A stretch of DNA of 64,000 nt. It comes from Lachnospiraceae bacterium. Lineage in GTDB: Bacteria > Bacillota > Clostridia > Lachnospirales > Lachnospiraceae. The first letter of the stretch is position 1, and each line of letters opens with the position of its first letter. Made by a program: the position numbers and the translations under genes. This document shows positions 16,157 through 24,080 of the stretch, one piece after another. The notes beneath the pieces were generated by a model. It made no database searches. It was not told where the DNA came from and was given only the letters and a program-made list of their open reading frames with translations. The DNA is taken from contig JAMPGL010000014.1 in the NCBI GenBank assembly GCA_023663945.1, forward strand, positions 1 to 64,000. The letters run 5' to 3'.

Positions 16157-17383
16157 TTACAATTCAATTCCGTTTTCTTTACAAAGCGCCCTCGCACTTT
16201 CCACAGAATCAACTCCCACTGCATTCTTAATCGGCGCAAACTCCTTGTTCCGCTCCACCTCAAAAGGCAGACAACTGTCAAGCTCATGAATCATATCAAG
16301 CACTAACTGCTCAAACTTGTACCCGTTGGGTTGTTCCGGCTTTTGCAGGATGCCGTTCTCATCCAGAAAAGGAATCTTCTTTTCCACCACATGAAGCGGA
16401 AGCGCCCTTTCCCTGATCTGCTCCAAATCCGTAATGCGGAACAGATAGTTAAGAATCACGCCGAAATTATATGCCGGATCACCGTTTTCATCCTTTGCAT
16501 TCATCAGCTCTTCCGTCAGATCATAGTACTCCACGATGGACGGTCTTCCGTCTTCCAGACACATAACGCCCACCTTTTCATCCGGAGTGCACTTGCGCAC
16601 CACCTTCGCGCCCACCGCACAGTCCTTTTCAATCACCGCCCCCACAAAACAAGGGTCGGCAATCCGCTGAAGCACATTGTCCACCGCAAACACATTCAGC
16701 CACTCCACGCCGTCTGCAAGCGCTTTCTGCGCAATGCCCCACTTGAACATGGACGAATACCAGCCTCCGTTGCCGTTGGGGGAAGTTGCCATCTTCCATT
16801 TCTCTTCCATGTAAATCCTGCCCTCATAATCACACGCCGGCGCCATATCCTGCATGAAAAAAGTGATATAATCACTGTTGTATCCAAAATAGCCGTGTTC
16901 CTTCAAAAACCGGGTAGTCGCCTCGTGGCTCTTGTCGCTGGTCATCACATAAAGAGGAATCCACGCCCCCGCCTCCCTCACCACATCAAACAGATTTTCA
17001 ATCAACCGCTGAAAGATGTATACTTCCTTGGTAATCCCAATATTATACATTCCCTTGGGATTATCCGAACCAAGCCTGGTGCCCATGCCGCCTGCCAAAA
17101 GCACTGCCCCAACCTTTCCCTTTTGAATAGCGTCAATGCCTGTCTGCCTGAAGGCATGCTCCTTTTCCTTAATCTGCGAAATCTGCATTGCCGCAAGGGG
17201 CGTAATCTTACCGCGCTTTCCGGCTCCGCCCTTTTCAGCCAAAGACGCAAGTACGGAAAAATCCGTGCCCTCAATCTGGGAGAGCAGTTCCTTTTGCTGT
17301 TCGCCGGACAGCTCCCCATAATAATTCAGCACATGTTCCTGTCCTGCTGCCGCCAGTTTCTCAAATGCCTGATCATATTCCAT
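16157..17383 (-). CDS. UDPGP-type uridylyltransferase (UDP-GlcNAc/UDP-glucose pyrophosphorylase-like)
   Basis: This 408-residue enzyme has the eukaryote-like UDPGP fold rather than the GalU/GlmU type. The nucleotide-binding loop is VLLAGGMGTRLGSDNPKGMY (near residue 95), followed by PLYVMTSDKSHEATTRF, FFMQDMAPA and GNGGWYSSMF. NVFAVDNVLQRIADP supplies metal and sugar contacts. The C-terminal FEVERNKEFAPIKNA matches UAP1-like enzymes. It makes a UDP-sugar from UTP and a sugar-1-phosphate; GlcNAc-1-P, GalNAc-1-P and Glc-1-P are all possible. With galE downstream, a role in supplying UDP-hexoses is likely. About 36 bases separate it from an AT-rich cassette that looks inserted upstream. Confidence 0.9.
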   Translation of the reverse strand: MEYDQAFEKLAAAGQEHVLNYYGELSGEQQKELLSQIEGTDFSVLASLAEKGGAGKRGKITPLAAMQISQIKEKEHAFRQTGIDAIQKGKVGAVLLAGGMGTRLGSDNPKGMYNIGITKEVYIFQRLIENLFDVVREAGAWIPLYVMTSDKSHEATTRFLKEHGYFGYNSDYITFFMQDMAPACDYEGRIYMEEKWKMATSPNGNGGWYSSMFKWGIAQKALADGVEWLNVFAVDNVLQRIADPCFVGAVIEKDCAVGAKVVRKCTPDEKVGVMCLEDGRPSIVEYYDLTEELMNAKDENGDPAYNFGVILNYLFRITDLEQIRERALPLHVVEKKIPFLDENGILQKPEQPNGYKFEQLVLDMIHELDSCLPFEVERNKEFAPIKNAVGVDSVESARALCKENGIEL

Positions 17384-17418
17384 AGAAAAATCCTCCTGTT
17401 ATATTTTGCACTCATAAG

Positions 17419-17847
17419 CTATAGATAATTCTTAATCTTCAACACCGTCTGCTCCTCTTGCTTCTCACTCACTAATTCAAATAAATTTTCCTTAGTAGCA
17501 AATAGATTCTTCGGATTTCTTCCAATTATCAAATACTGATTCTTATCATCTACTGCAATGTATTTTCTGATATCATCATCCAGAAGCACATCCGCATTGT
17601 CAATCACAATAAGCTTACTCTTCGCAGATTTAATTATACCAGCAATATCGTTCTGATAATCCAGATAATTCAAGCACATAATATTAGGATTCAAAGCCAT
17701 ACACTCTTTAATTAATGAAAATGATGCCGTTTTTCCAGTTCCAGAATCTCCGGTCAATATTGTGATATTGTTTGTAAATTTAAAATCCACAACAAATGAA
17801 GTATGAACCGTAAAAAAATGATTCATTACAATCGGCTTACTCTTCAT
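17419..17847 (-). CDS. Short P-loop ATPase-like protein of an AT-rich cassette
   Basis: This 142-residue protein has a clear Walker A motif (LTGDSGTGKTASF, residues 31-43) and a Walker B-like strand with acidic residues (KLIVIDNADVLLDDD, about 78-92). It is too short for a full AAA+ module: no sensor arginine or lid domain is visible, so it may be a minimal AAA/ABC-like NTPase working with its partners. The start overlaps the end of the preceding gene by 11 bases. The three genes of the cassette are AT-richer than the UDPGP gene and the LysM/GH18 gene on either side, suggesting acquisition. Function unknown; a mobile or defence-related role is only a guess. Confidence 0.7.
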   Translation of the reverse strand: MKSKPIVMNHFFTVHTSFVVDFKFTNNITILTGDSGTGKTASFSLIKECMALNPNIMCLNYLDYQNDIAGIIKSAKSKLIVIDNADVLLDDDIRKYIAVDDKNQYLIIGRNPKNLFATKENLFELVSEKQEEQTVLKIKNYL

Positions 17848-18280
17848 TGCTCCACCACTCCCTTAACTCTTCATAATCACTAATTTCTTTTAGTTCTGAA
17901 GAAGTCTGCACCTTTACCGCCTCCATTTCAAAAGGAATTAATGCATAATCACTATAAACATTTCCTGACACTAAACCATATAATACCTCTAACGCATTGT
18001 TTCCACATTCCTTCAAACAAAATACTTTGTCAGGATTATATGCTACATTCAACACCGTCTTACACCCGGCAGATAGCCTGTCTATGTCTAATATAACATC
18101 ATCAAACCTTGAACGTATTTTGTACTTACTAATTAACTTTGCTTCATCTATTATCTCTATTATCTTTTTAGCTTTGTCATCAAGTTTAGTAACGGTATTT
18201 TGATTAAAATAAATATCATTTAATTCCACATATTCCATATCCTGTGGAATATCATTTTTATTCTTAAAAATCGTTATCAC
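17837..18280 (-). CDS. DUF4869-like protein of an AT-rich cassette
   Basis: This 147-residue soluble protein has the segment RLSAGCKTVLNVAYNPDKVF followed by CGNNALEVLYGL (about residues 68-105). It resembles what I remember of DUF4869 proteins (an LSGG-K-T-L-x-x-x-x-x-P-D-x-V-F and CGDN pattern). That assignment is from memory and tentative. The C terminus is acidic (YEELREWWSNEE). The start overlaps the stop of the upstream gene by four bases (ATGA), and its own end overlaps the P-loop gene by 11, so the three are probably translated together. Confidence 0.6.
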   Translation of the reverse strand: MITIFKNKNDIPQDMEYVELNDIYFNQNTVTKLDDKAKKIIEIIDEAKLISKYKIRSRFDDVILDIDRLSAGCKTVLNVAYNPDKVFCLKECGNNALEVLYGLVSGNVYSDYALIPFEMEAVKVQTSSELKEISDYEELREWWSNEE

Positions 18281-18720
18281 AATACCACCTCCAAACCAAT
18301 TTTCTGAAATTGCGTTGCAAGACTTGTTTTCTCATAAATATTTTTCATTTTATCGCTCAGTTGTAATCTGCTATTATCGAGACCGCAAACGTCATCTTTC
18401 ATTCGATTTTTCCACTCACAACAAGTTTTTATCCAACACTCGCCAATATTTCCCTTCGATACTTCAAAGCCAGTATTTCTTGTTAAATCAAATAAAATCT
18501 TTGCAGCCAATTTCTCTATATTATAGTTGTCAATGCGCTCACTATATTCTAAAATTTCATGAATGTCTTTATAATTTAGTTTACCATTTTCAATCGTATT
18601 AACAAGTTTTTCTCTTGCCATAATAGCTTTTATTCGCTTTACAAAAAATTCGTCATCCGGTGCATAAATCCATGATATTAAATCCTTAAACTCAAGCAAT
18701 AAATATGTTTTAGATTTCAC
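18277..18720 (-). CDS. First gene of the AT-rich cassette, unknown
   Basis: I do not recognise this 147-residue protein. It is soluble and mostly helical (ISWIYAPDDEFFVKRIKAIM, LEYSERIDNYNIEKLAAKIL) with several cysteines in the middle (ECWIKTCCEW). Translation seems to start at GTG 18720, with AAGGA nine bases upstream. A TATAAT-like -10 element lies at 18739-18744, only about 19 bases before the start, so the leader would be very short. It is the promoter-proximal gene of a three-gene, overlapping operon ending in a P-loop protein. Confidence 0.6.
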   Translation of the reverse strand: MKSKTYLLLEFKDLISWIYAPDDEFFVKRIKAIMAREKLVNTIENGKLNYKDIHEILEYSERIDNYNIEKLAAKILFDLTRNTGFEVSKGNIGECWIKTCCEWKNRMKDDVCGLDNSRLQLSDKMKNIYEKTSLATQFQKIGLEVVL

Positions 18721-18920
18721 CAGCTTATATCCTTCCGTATTATATTTTTACTAATCATTTTTCAGACACATTATGGTTAATAAGATGTTTAATAACAAAA
18801 TCTGTTACTTCTCAATACTTATTTATTATCAGCCACAATGCTTCTATTCAGCATCTAATTTTCTTCATTTGTTCTTATCTCACTATGGAAAAAGTCCTCC
18901 ACCTTGCGACGAAGGACTAT

Positions 18921-19010
18921 ACTTTCAATCTAACCACTTATATACCGCATATTGGTCAGCGGTAAACTTTCAACCCGACCATTTATATACCACATATCGG
19001 TCAGTGGTAA
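18921..19010. repeat. Two-copy 45-bp tandem repeat
   Basis: Units 18921-18965 and 18966-19010 both begin ACTTTCAA and end GGTCAG-GGTAA, with a partial third (ACTTTC). Each unit holds an internal dyad (ACCA-TTATATACC-CATAT-GGT). Confidence 0.85.
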
Positions 19011-19152
19011 ACTTTCTTTGCACTTACATTCTAACAAGTGCAAAAAGGAAAATCAATAGGGCTTTTCAATATAATTTATGCTTTTTCGCCAACTAATCAC
19101 ACCCCAGCACGGAAAAAGAATTATATTCCCTTGTTACAACGTAATAAAATTC

Positions 19153-19186
19153 CTGCATATGATAAATTATATCATTTCATATGCAG
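19153..19186. promoter_or_regulatory. Inverted repeat just upstream of the LysM/GH18 gene
   Basis: CTGCATATGA and TCATATGCAG are exact complements separated by 14 AT-rich bases, about 20 bases before the start codon. It could be a protein-binding site or an mRNA leader hairpin. Confidence 0.5.
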
Positions 19187-19208
19187 TCTCTGCAAAAGGA
19201 GTTTCCCT

Positions 19209-20339
19209 ATGGATATTTACATTGTAAAGCAAGGAGATACCGTGGACTTGATAGCTTCCTACTATAATATCCCTGTATCCACCATTATTTATGACAATCA
19301 GCTTATTTATCCCTATGCCCTTGCCATCGGGCAGGCACTGCTGATAAATACCGGCGAAACATCTGCCGCCTTTTATCCTGCCAGAACCGGCGGCTACGCG
19401 TATCCTTTTATTGACCGCAGCGTGCTGCAGGAGACGCTTCCTTACCTGAACAGCCTGTTCGTCTTTTTCTATGGCTTTACTGCCGAAGGGGAGCTGATTC
19501 CCCCAAATCTTGATGATTCCTTTATGATTGCAGATGCACGGGAAGCAGGAACTGCTCCAATTCTGACTCTCACTCCCTTTGGCGCTGACGGGCTTTTCAA
19601 TAATCGTTTGATTTCTTCAGTGGTAAACAATGGGGAGGCCAAGCAGAGGCTTCTGGAAAATCTGCTTTCCACTCTTTCTGAAAAAGGCTTTGCCGGTGTC
19701 GATATTGATTTTGAATACATTCTTCCGGAGGATCGTGTTCCTTTTGCCGATTTCGTGGCCGAAACCAGAGATTATCTTTCTCCGCGCGGTTATCATGTGT
19801 CCGTGGCTCTTGCTCCCAAAACCTCTGACAATCAGCCGGGGCTTTTGTATGAGGGCAAAGACTATGCTCTTCTGGGCACCGCCGCAGACAGCGTACTGCT
19901 TATGACTTATGAGTGGGGATATACTTACGGTCCTCCTATGGCAGTTGCTCCTATCAACAAAGTGCGGGAAGTTGTTGACTATGCCGTCACCCGTATCGAC
20001 CCTGCCAAGATTGACCTGGGCATTCCAAACTACGGTTACGACTGGACGCTCCCCTATGTGCGGGGCGAGTCCGCCGCAAGGGTTGTGGGGAATGTGGAAG
20101 CCGCACAGCTTGCCGCTTCCGCCGGAGTCCCCATTCAGTTTGACGAGACTGCAATGTCCCCCTTTTTCCGCTATGAAAAAGAAGGCGTCACGCACGAGGT
20201 CTGGTTTGAGGATGTGAGAAGCCTGCAGGAGAAGTTCTCCCTGTTGCCTGCATATGGGCTCCGAGGCGTGGGATATTGGCAGATTATGCGCCTGTTTCGG
20301 GCAAATTGGCTGTTGCTTGCGGATACTTTTCTGATATAG
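19209..20339 (+). CDS. LysM plus GH18 peptidoglycan hydrolase, SleL/YaaH-like
   Basis: This 376-residue protein has an N-terminal LysM domain (MDIYIVKQGDTVDLIASYYN, ending near residue 47) followed by a glycoside hydrolase family 18 barrel. The catalytic signature FAGVDIDFEY carries D165, D167 and the proton donor E169; VALAPKTSDN, LLMTYEWGY and GVGYWQIMR are further barrel strands. The order and lack of a signal peptide match SleL/YaaH, the spore cortex N-acetylglucosaminidases that are loaded onto spores without Sec export. AAGGAG lies eight bases before the ATG. The LysM fits a role in binding cortex peptidoglycan. Sporulation control is expected for the family, but I could not assign a sporulation promoter. 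Confidence 0.9.
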   Translation: MDIYIVKQGDTVDLIASYYNIPVSTIIYDNQLIYPYALAIGQALLINTGETSAAFYPARTGGYAYPFIDRSVLQETLPYLNSLFVFFYGFTAEGELIPPNLDDSFMIADAREAGTAPILTLTPFGADGLFNNRLISSVVNNGEAKQRLLENLLSTLSEKGFAGVDIDFEYILPEDRVPFADFVAETRDYLSPRGYHVSVALAPKTSDNQPGLLYEGKDYALLGTAADSVLLMTYEWGYTYGPPMAVAPINKVREVVDYAVTRIDPAKIDLGIPNYGYDWTLPYVRGESAARVVGNVEAAQLAASAGVPIQFDETAMSPFFRYEKEGVTHEVWFEDVRSLQEKFSLLPAYGLRGVGYWQIMRLFRANWLLLADTFLI

Positions 20340-20491
20340 TAACTTTATTGCTTTTTCATATTACTTTTAGTTCCTCTGCCAAATATTTTCAGCTTAAAAC
20401 TTGACGAAATGTGATTTTATCATTAATATTTGTATAAGCTCCTTATATGGGGAGCCAATATGTAATATCAAATTTTTTGTCAAACGCATAC

Positions 20492-20520
20492 TTGACAAGG
20501 TTTAAGCATACAATTATAAT
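20492..20520 (+). promoter_or_regulatory. Consensus promoter of a small RNA / abi leader
   Basis: TTGACA (20492-20497), a 17-base spacer and TATAAT (20515-20520) make a perfect vegetative promoter upstream of a short structured transcript and the decayed abi gene. Confidence 0.85.
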
Positions 20521-20526
20521 GAAGCT

Positions 20527-20590
20527 AATTAGCAAATGACTGGTGTCCGGTCGCATTTAAGCCTTGAAATTAATTTTTCAGGGCTTTTTT
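20527..20590 (+). ncRNA. Candidate small RNA upstream of the Abi_2 remnant
   Basis: From the predicted start near 20527 the transcript would be about 65 nt. It contains a GACTGGTGTCCGGTC hairpin and ends in a strong terminator: AAGCCTTGAAA (20559-20569) pairs with TTTCAGGGCTT, followed by a run of U. AbiF-type Abi_2 genes are known to be accompanied by a structured upstream RNA that acts with the protein. Position and architecture fit, but the RNA could also be a simple attenuator leader. Confidence 0.55.
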
Positions 20591-20607
20591 GTTTACAGGA
20601 GATAATT

Positions 20608-21284
20608 ATGGCAAAAGAAATTAAATATACTACTTCCGAACAGCAAATCGAACATTAAAGCAGAAGGGACTGCTATTTTTCTATGTTTACGCTTGACCAT
20701 AATTTACGCAATTCTATCATGGCATCTATGTTAGATTTAGAAGAGTGCCTGAGAGCCGCCACAGCTGAAATCATTGCACGTAATTTCGGCATCGACCACA
20801 ATGCATACTTAAACTATAGTAATTACAGAGACAGAATATCTTCTAATCCCAAATTCAGTTTAAAGGGTGTATTGAGCACATTGCATAATAACGTCCACTC
20901 TGGGAAAGACCCCATAAGATATTATCGGGAACAGTATGGAGTCATTCCCCCTTGGATCTTATTAAAAGGAACTTACTTCAGCACACTCATCAATTTTATA
21001 AAATGTTTTAAGCACACGCAAAAACAGCAATTACTAAGTATTATGCAGATAATCTTTCGATAAATAATGATTTAATCCTTCTCTTTCCACAGCTGGAAAA
21101 TTTGAGAAAACTGTCCGGCATATATCAGTTAATGTCCTTATTAAATATTTTTAAATATAAACAGCCTCTGCAAATTATTGCCGACTCATTAAATGAACAA
21201 GTTAACAGGCATCTAAACTTGTATCCAAATGATATTAACCTGCTGTCACAGCATATTGGAATACCCATTGAAAAGCAAATCTAA
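20608..21284 (+). pseudogene. Decayed Abi_2 (AbiD/AbiF) family gene
   Basis: The start MAKEIKYTTSEQQIEH follows AGGAG by six bases and matches the Abi_2 N terminus, but stops at 20656. Restoring one lost T would continue it as LKQKGLLFF. The frame then resumes as FTLDHNLRNSIMASMLDLEE, LRAATAEIIARNFGIDHNAY and YREQYGVIPPWILLKGTYF, skipping a stretch of typical Abi_2 sequence. A second frameshift near 21036 leads to ADNLSINNDLILLFPQLENL and a C-terminal SLLNIFKYKQPLQIIADSLN part. The RN-x-x-x-H (HEPN) segment expected between these two is absent. So there are at least two frameshifts and two internal deletions. Family members abort phage infection by RNA cleavage; this copy cannot make a working enzyme. 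Confidence 0.8.
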
Positions 21285-21367
21285 GATTCTTGTATGCGCC
21301 CCTCTCCAATCCACTGCCCGCAGTTCCCCTCTCCTTCCCTGCACAAAGCCGGTGATGCCCGTTTCCC

Positions 21368-21730
21368 TTACTCTCCCAAAATCTCCTGCTGTTTCTTTTT
21401 GCTGAATCCCCCAAGCACCAGCTGATAGGATTTATCCAGCATATCCTTAAGCAGTTCGTCCGGCACCTGCCCGTCGGGTCTTACCGAATTCCAGTGCACC
21501 TTATTCATGTAATAGCCGGGCAGAATGTCCTCATACTGCGAGCGCAGAAAGTTCCCTTCTTCCGGTTCCAGTTTCAAGGTAATGTAATAAGGCGCATTTT
21601 GGTCATCCAGGCAGACCGCCGCAAACATTTTTCCGCCGATCTGATAGCGTATCCAGTTCCAATCCGCCTGCAAATCCTTCGTCACGCCCTTTTTCTGCAT
21701 CAAAAAGTCATCAATCCAGTCATACCGCAT
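21368..21730 (-). CDS. MmcQ/YjbR family protein
   Basis: This 120-residue protein has the YjbR fold pattern: an N-terminal helix (YDWIDDFLMQKKGVTKDLQ), the strands YQIGGKMFAAVCLDDQNAPY and ITLKLEPEEGNFLRSQYEDI, and the family hallmark PGYYMNKVHWNSV near residue 78, then LLKDMLDKSYQLVLGGFSKK. The role of the family is unclear; it is sometimes called DNA-binding. I place the start at the second ATG (21730) because AGGAGG is eight bases upstream; the first ATG is only two bases from it. It is downstream of the dipeptidase gene and may be cotranscribed. Confidence 0.88.
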   Translation of the reverse strand: MRYDWIDDFLMQKKGVTKDLQADWNWIRYQIGGKMFAAVCLDDQNAPYYITLKLEPEEGNFLRSQYEDILPGYYMNKVHWNSVRPDGQVPDELLKDMLDKSYQLVLGGFSKKKQQEILGE

Positions 21731-21803
21731 TCTCATATCCTCCTCTCAGGTAAATCCTCATGTTCCTCCATGCTTTACGATAATTTTTTCTCAAAGTTCC
21801 CTC

Positions 21804-22871
21804 TTAAAATACAACCTCCCTTAAGTAATCTACAAAATTGCTTCCGATAATGCACTTTAATTCCTGCCCGCTCATCCCCCTCTGCAAGAGCGCCGCGCTA
21901 AGGAGCGGTATCTGTCCATGATGAAGCAGGCAGTCATCCCGCTCAGGCATTGCCAGCCCTTTCCATTCTGCCCGGGCAAAGTCGTAGGAATCGCACAGGT
22001 CAAATCCGTAGCCCACATGTTCCGCTCCAATCTTTTCCACCTCATATTCAATGTGGCGGCAGAGCATTTCCAGATGGTTTCCGGTCTGGGAACCGGCAAT
22101 ATATTTGCATCCGTTCACCCCCATGATTCCGCCCTGCGCCGCCAGCGCCTCCATCTGCTCATCCGTCAGATTCCGGTAATTGTCATAGACATGCCTGCTT
22201 CCGGAATGGGTGGCGATAAAGGGGCGTTCTGCAATCCGGCACACCTGCTCAAATCCCTCATCGTTTAAATGACTGACATCCAAAAACATGGATTTTTCTT
22301 CCATGCGTCTTACCGCCTCTTCTCCCGCCTCGGTCAGTCCTCCCGGTATCTGCCGATGCTCCAGCGCTTTACAGCATCCGGTTCCCAGCTTATTCTGTCT
22401 GCTCCAGGTAAGCGCGCATCCCCGCACCCCCAGCTCATACAGACGGTCCAGACGGGAAATATCCTCCCCGATGCAGTCCAGCCCCTCCATATAAATCAAA
22501 ATGCCGATCTTTTTTTCCGCCAGAACCCGGTCAAGGTCTGCTTTGTCATAGACAAGAACCACATCAGAAAGCCCTTTTACATCCGCCTTAAGCGCCTCTA
22601 TCTGGGAAAGCGCATTGAACCAGCCCGCCGCCGGCTCCTCCGCGCTTTTGCGTGCAAGCTCACTGCTTTCCACATAGATGGATGAAAAGACCAAGCGGAT
22701 TCCCGCCTCCTTAAAGTGCTTTAAATAGCGGTTCTTTACAATCTCCTTTTCTCCATTTCGATTCCGGATGAGAATCTCTCCGGCAAGGTCTAAGTGCGCA
22801 TCCACCGCCGGATACTTCTCATGAAGCTCCATGGCTTGTTCCAGATAACTTTGCTTTACCTTCAAATCCAT
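21804..22871 (-). CDS. Membrane dipeptidase family protein (peptidase M19)
   Basis: This 355-residue zinc enzyme of the renal dipeptidase family lacks a signal peptide, so it is probably cytosolic. Metal and active-site segments are visible: AVDAHLDLAGE (H-x-D), IYMEGLDCIG (bridging glutamate), FLDVSHLNDEGF and FIATHSGSRHVYDN (histidines), and GYGFDLCDSYDF (aspartate). Bacterial relatives cleave dipeptides, including D-amino-acid and beta-lactam-like substrates. An alternative start 15 bases upstream (22886) exists; the chosen ATG has GGGAG eight bases before it. Confidence 0.9.
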   Translation of the reverse strand: MDLKVKQSYLEQAMELHEKYPAVDAHLDLAGEILIRNRNGEKEIVKNRYLKHFKEAGIRLVFSSIYVESSELARKSAEEPAAGWFNALSQIEALKADVKGLSDVVLVYDKADLDRVLAEKKIGILIYMEGLDCIGEDISRLDRLYELGVRGCALTWSRQNKLGTGCCKALEHRQIPGGLTEAGEEAVRRMEEKSMFLDVSHLNDEGFEQVCRIAERPFIATHSGSRHVYDNYRNLTDEQMEALAAQGGIMGVNGCKYIAGSQTGNHLEMLCRHIEYEVEKIGAEHVGYGFDLCDSYDFARAEWKGLAMPERDDCLLHHGQIPLLSAALLQRGMSGQELKCIIGSNFVDYLREVVF

Positions 22872-23037
22872 ATTCTGTTCTCCCATTTCCTTGTAAGGAT
22901 AAAGCCTCTCCGTACAGGAAAAGGTGCATCAGAAATTTCCAATGCACCAGTCTTCTTTACATTATTAATATATTAATATGCCAAAAAAGATTATTCTCCA
23001 CCGGTATCTTCTCCGTCCGGTTCTGCGCATCAGCAGC

Positions 23038-23952
23038 TTACTTCCAGTCCACAAGCTCCTTTATCATCTTAGGCAGCTCTGTGTCCATGTTCTCATCCGT
23101 AAACTGACAGGTTCCCACTGCTTTATGTCCGCCGCCGCCGTATTTCAGCATCAGGCTTCCCACATCCACGTTGGAGGTGCGGTTTAAAATGCTGTATCCC
23201 ACTGCCGCCGAGCATCCTTTGCCGCCCTTGCCGTTTACAATCCACACGGAAATATTCTGTTCCGGATACATGCTGTAAATCATAAAACGGTTTCCGGAAT
23301 AAATGGGATCCACGCCGCGAAGGTCAGAGATAATAACATCCTTCTCCACACGGGTATGGGCTTTCACCATCTCTTTAAACTTTTCGGTCTGTTCAAAGTA
23401 TACTTCAATACGCTCCTTTACATCCGGCAGGCTCAAAATCTCGTCCGTAGTCATGGTGCGGCACGCCTGCATCAGTTCTTCCATCAAACGATAATTGGGA
23501 ATGGTAAAGTTGCGCCATCTGCCCAACCCGGTTCTGGGATCCATCAAAAATCCGACTAAAATCCAGCCCGAGGGATTCTGAACCTCATCAATAGTCAGAT
23601 TCCCGGAATCCACCTTGTCAACTGCAACCATCATTTCGTCAAAGTGTGCAAAACGCTCATGACCGCCGTAATATTCATAGATAATCCTTGCGCAGGATGG
23701 GGTAATCCGGCTTTCGCCCTTATACTTTCCCGCTAACTGCTGGCGCTCATGCTCACTAGAATGATGGTCAAACCAAAGCCCGCATCCCTCCACATAAGGC
23801 ACATTCGCAAGAACATCGTTCTCAGTCACCGGAACCAGTCCATCCTGTAAATCCTTGGGATGGGCAAATGTCCAAGAGTCAATGATCCCTGCCTCCAGAA
23901 GCAGGGTTCCGCAGGCAAGTCCGTCAAAATCAGATCGTGTCACTAATCTCAT
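23038..23952 (-). CDS. DHH/DHHA1 family phosphoesterase
   Basis: This 304-residue protein has the DHH superfamily motifs: RLVTRSDFDGLACGTLL at the N terminus (motif I, DFDG), a central LWFDHHSSEH (DHH, about residues 60-69), MVAVDKVDSGN (third aspartate), and a C-terminal DHHA1 half with KYGGGGHKAVGTCQF. It is related to nanoRNase/c-di-AMP phosphodiesterase and exopolyphosphatase-type enzymes; the exact substrate is open. There is no membrane or PAS/GGDEF part, so it is not GdpP. A 22-bp tandem array lies directly upstream of the start. Confidence 0.85.
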   Translation of the reverse strand: MRLVTRSDFDGLACGTLLLEAGIIDSWTFAHPKDLQDGLVPVTENDVLANVPYVEGCGLWFDHHSSEHERQQLAGKYKGESRITPSCARIIYEYYGGHERFAHFDEMMVAVDKVDSGNLTIDEVQNPSGWILVGFLMDPRTGLGRWRNFTIPNYRLMEELMQACRTMTTDEILSLPDVKERIEVYFEQTEKFKEMVKAHTRVEKDVIISDLRGVDPIYSGNRFMIYSMYPEQNISVWIVNGKGGKGCSAAVGYSILNRTSNVDVGSLMLKYGGGGHKAVGTCQFTDENMDTELPKMIKELVDWK

Positions 23953-23968
23953 AATTATCGTCTTCCTC

Positions 23969-24056
23969 CATTCTTTTCAATTTGTTATGCCATTCTTTTT
24001 GATTTGTTATGCCGTTCTTTTTAATCTGTTATATCATTCTTTCTAATTTGTTATGT
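23969..24056. repeat. Four-copy tandem array, 22-bp unit
   Basis: Units start at 23969, 23991, 24013 and 24035, with consensus near CATTCTTTTTAATTTGTTATGC. The array sits in the 128-base gap between the dehydratase stop and the DHH gene start, 17 bases from the latter, so it must be in the leader of that transcript. Confidence 0.9.
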
Positions 24057-24080
24057 CGTTTGCCACAATTGTTAACCATC

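Larger units (their letters stand above)
18721..19208. other. AT-rich spacer before the LysM/GH18 gene, no gene seen
   Basis: About 490 bases. It contains a 45-bp tandem duplication (18921-19010) and an inverted repeat (19153-19186) close to the next start. Frames crossing it are open only by chance: no ribosome binding site or recognisable product is present. Confidence 0.65.

Noticed and set aside
16331..17428. A 365-codon open frame on the plus strand opposite the UDPGP gene
   Set aside because: It is a shadow of the real gene on the other strand: no ribosome binding site, no recognisable family, and the minus-strand product has full motifs.
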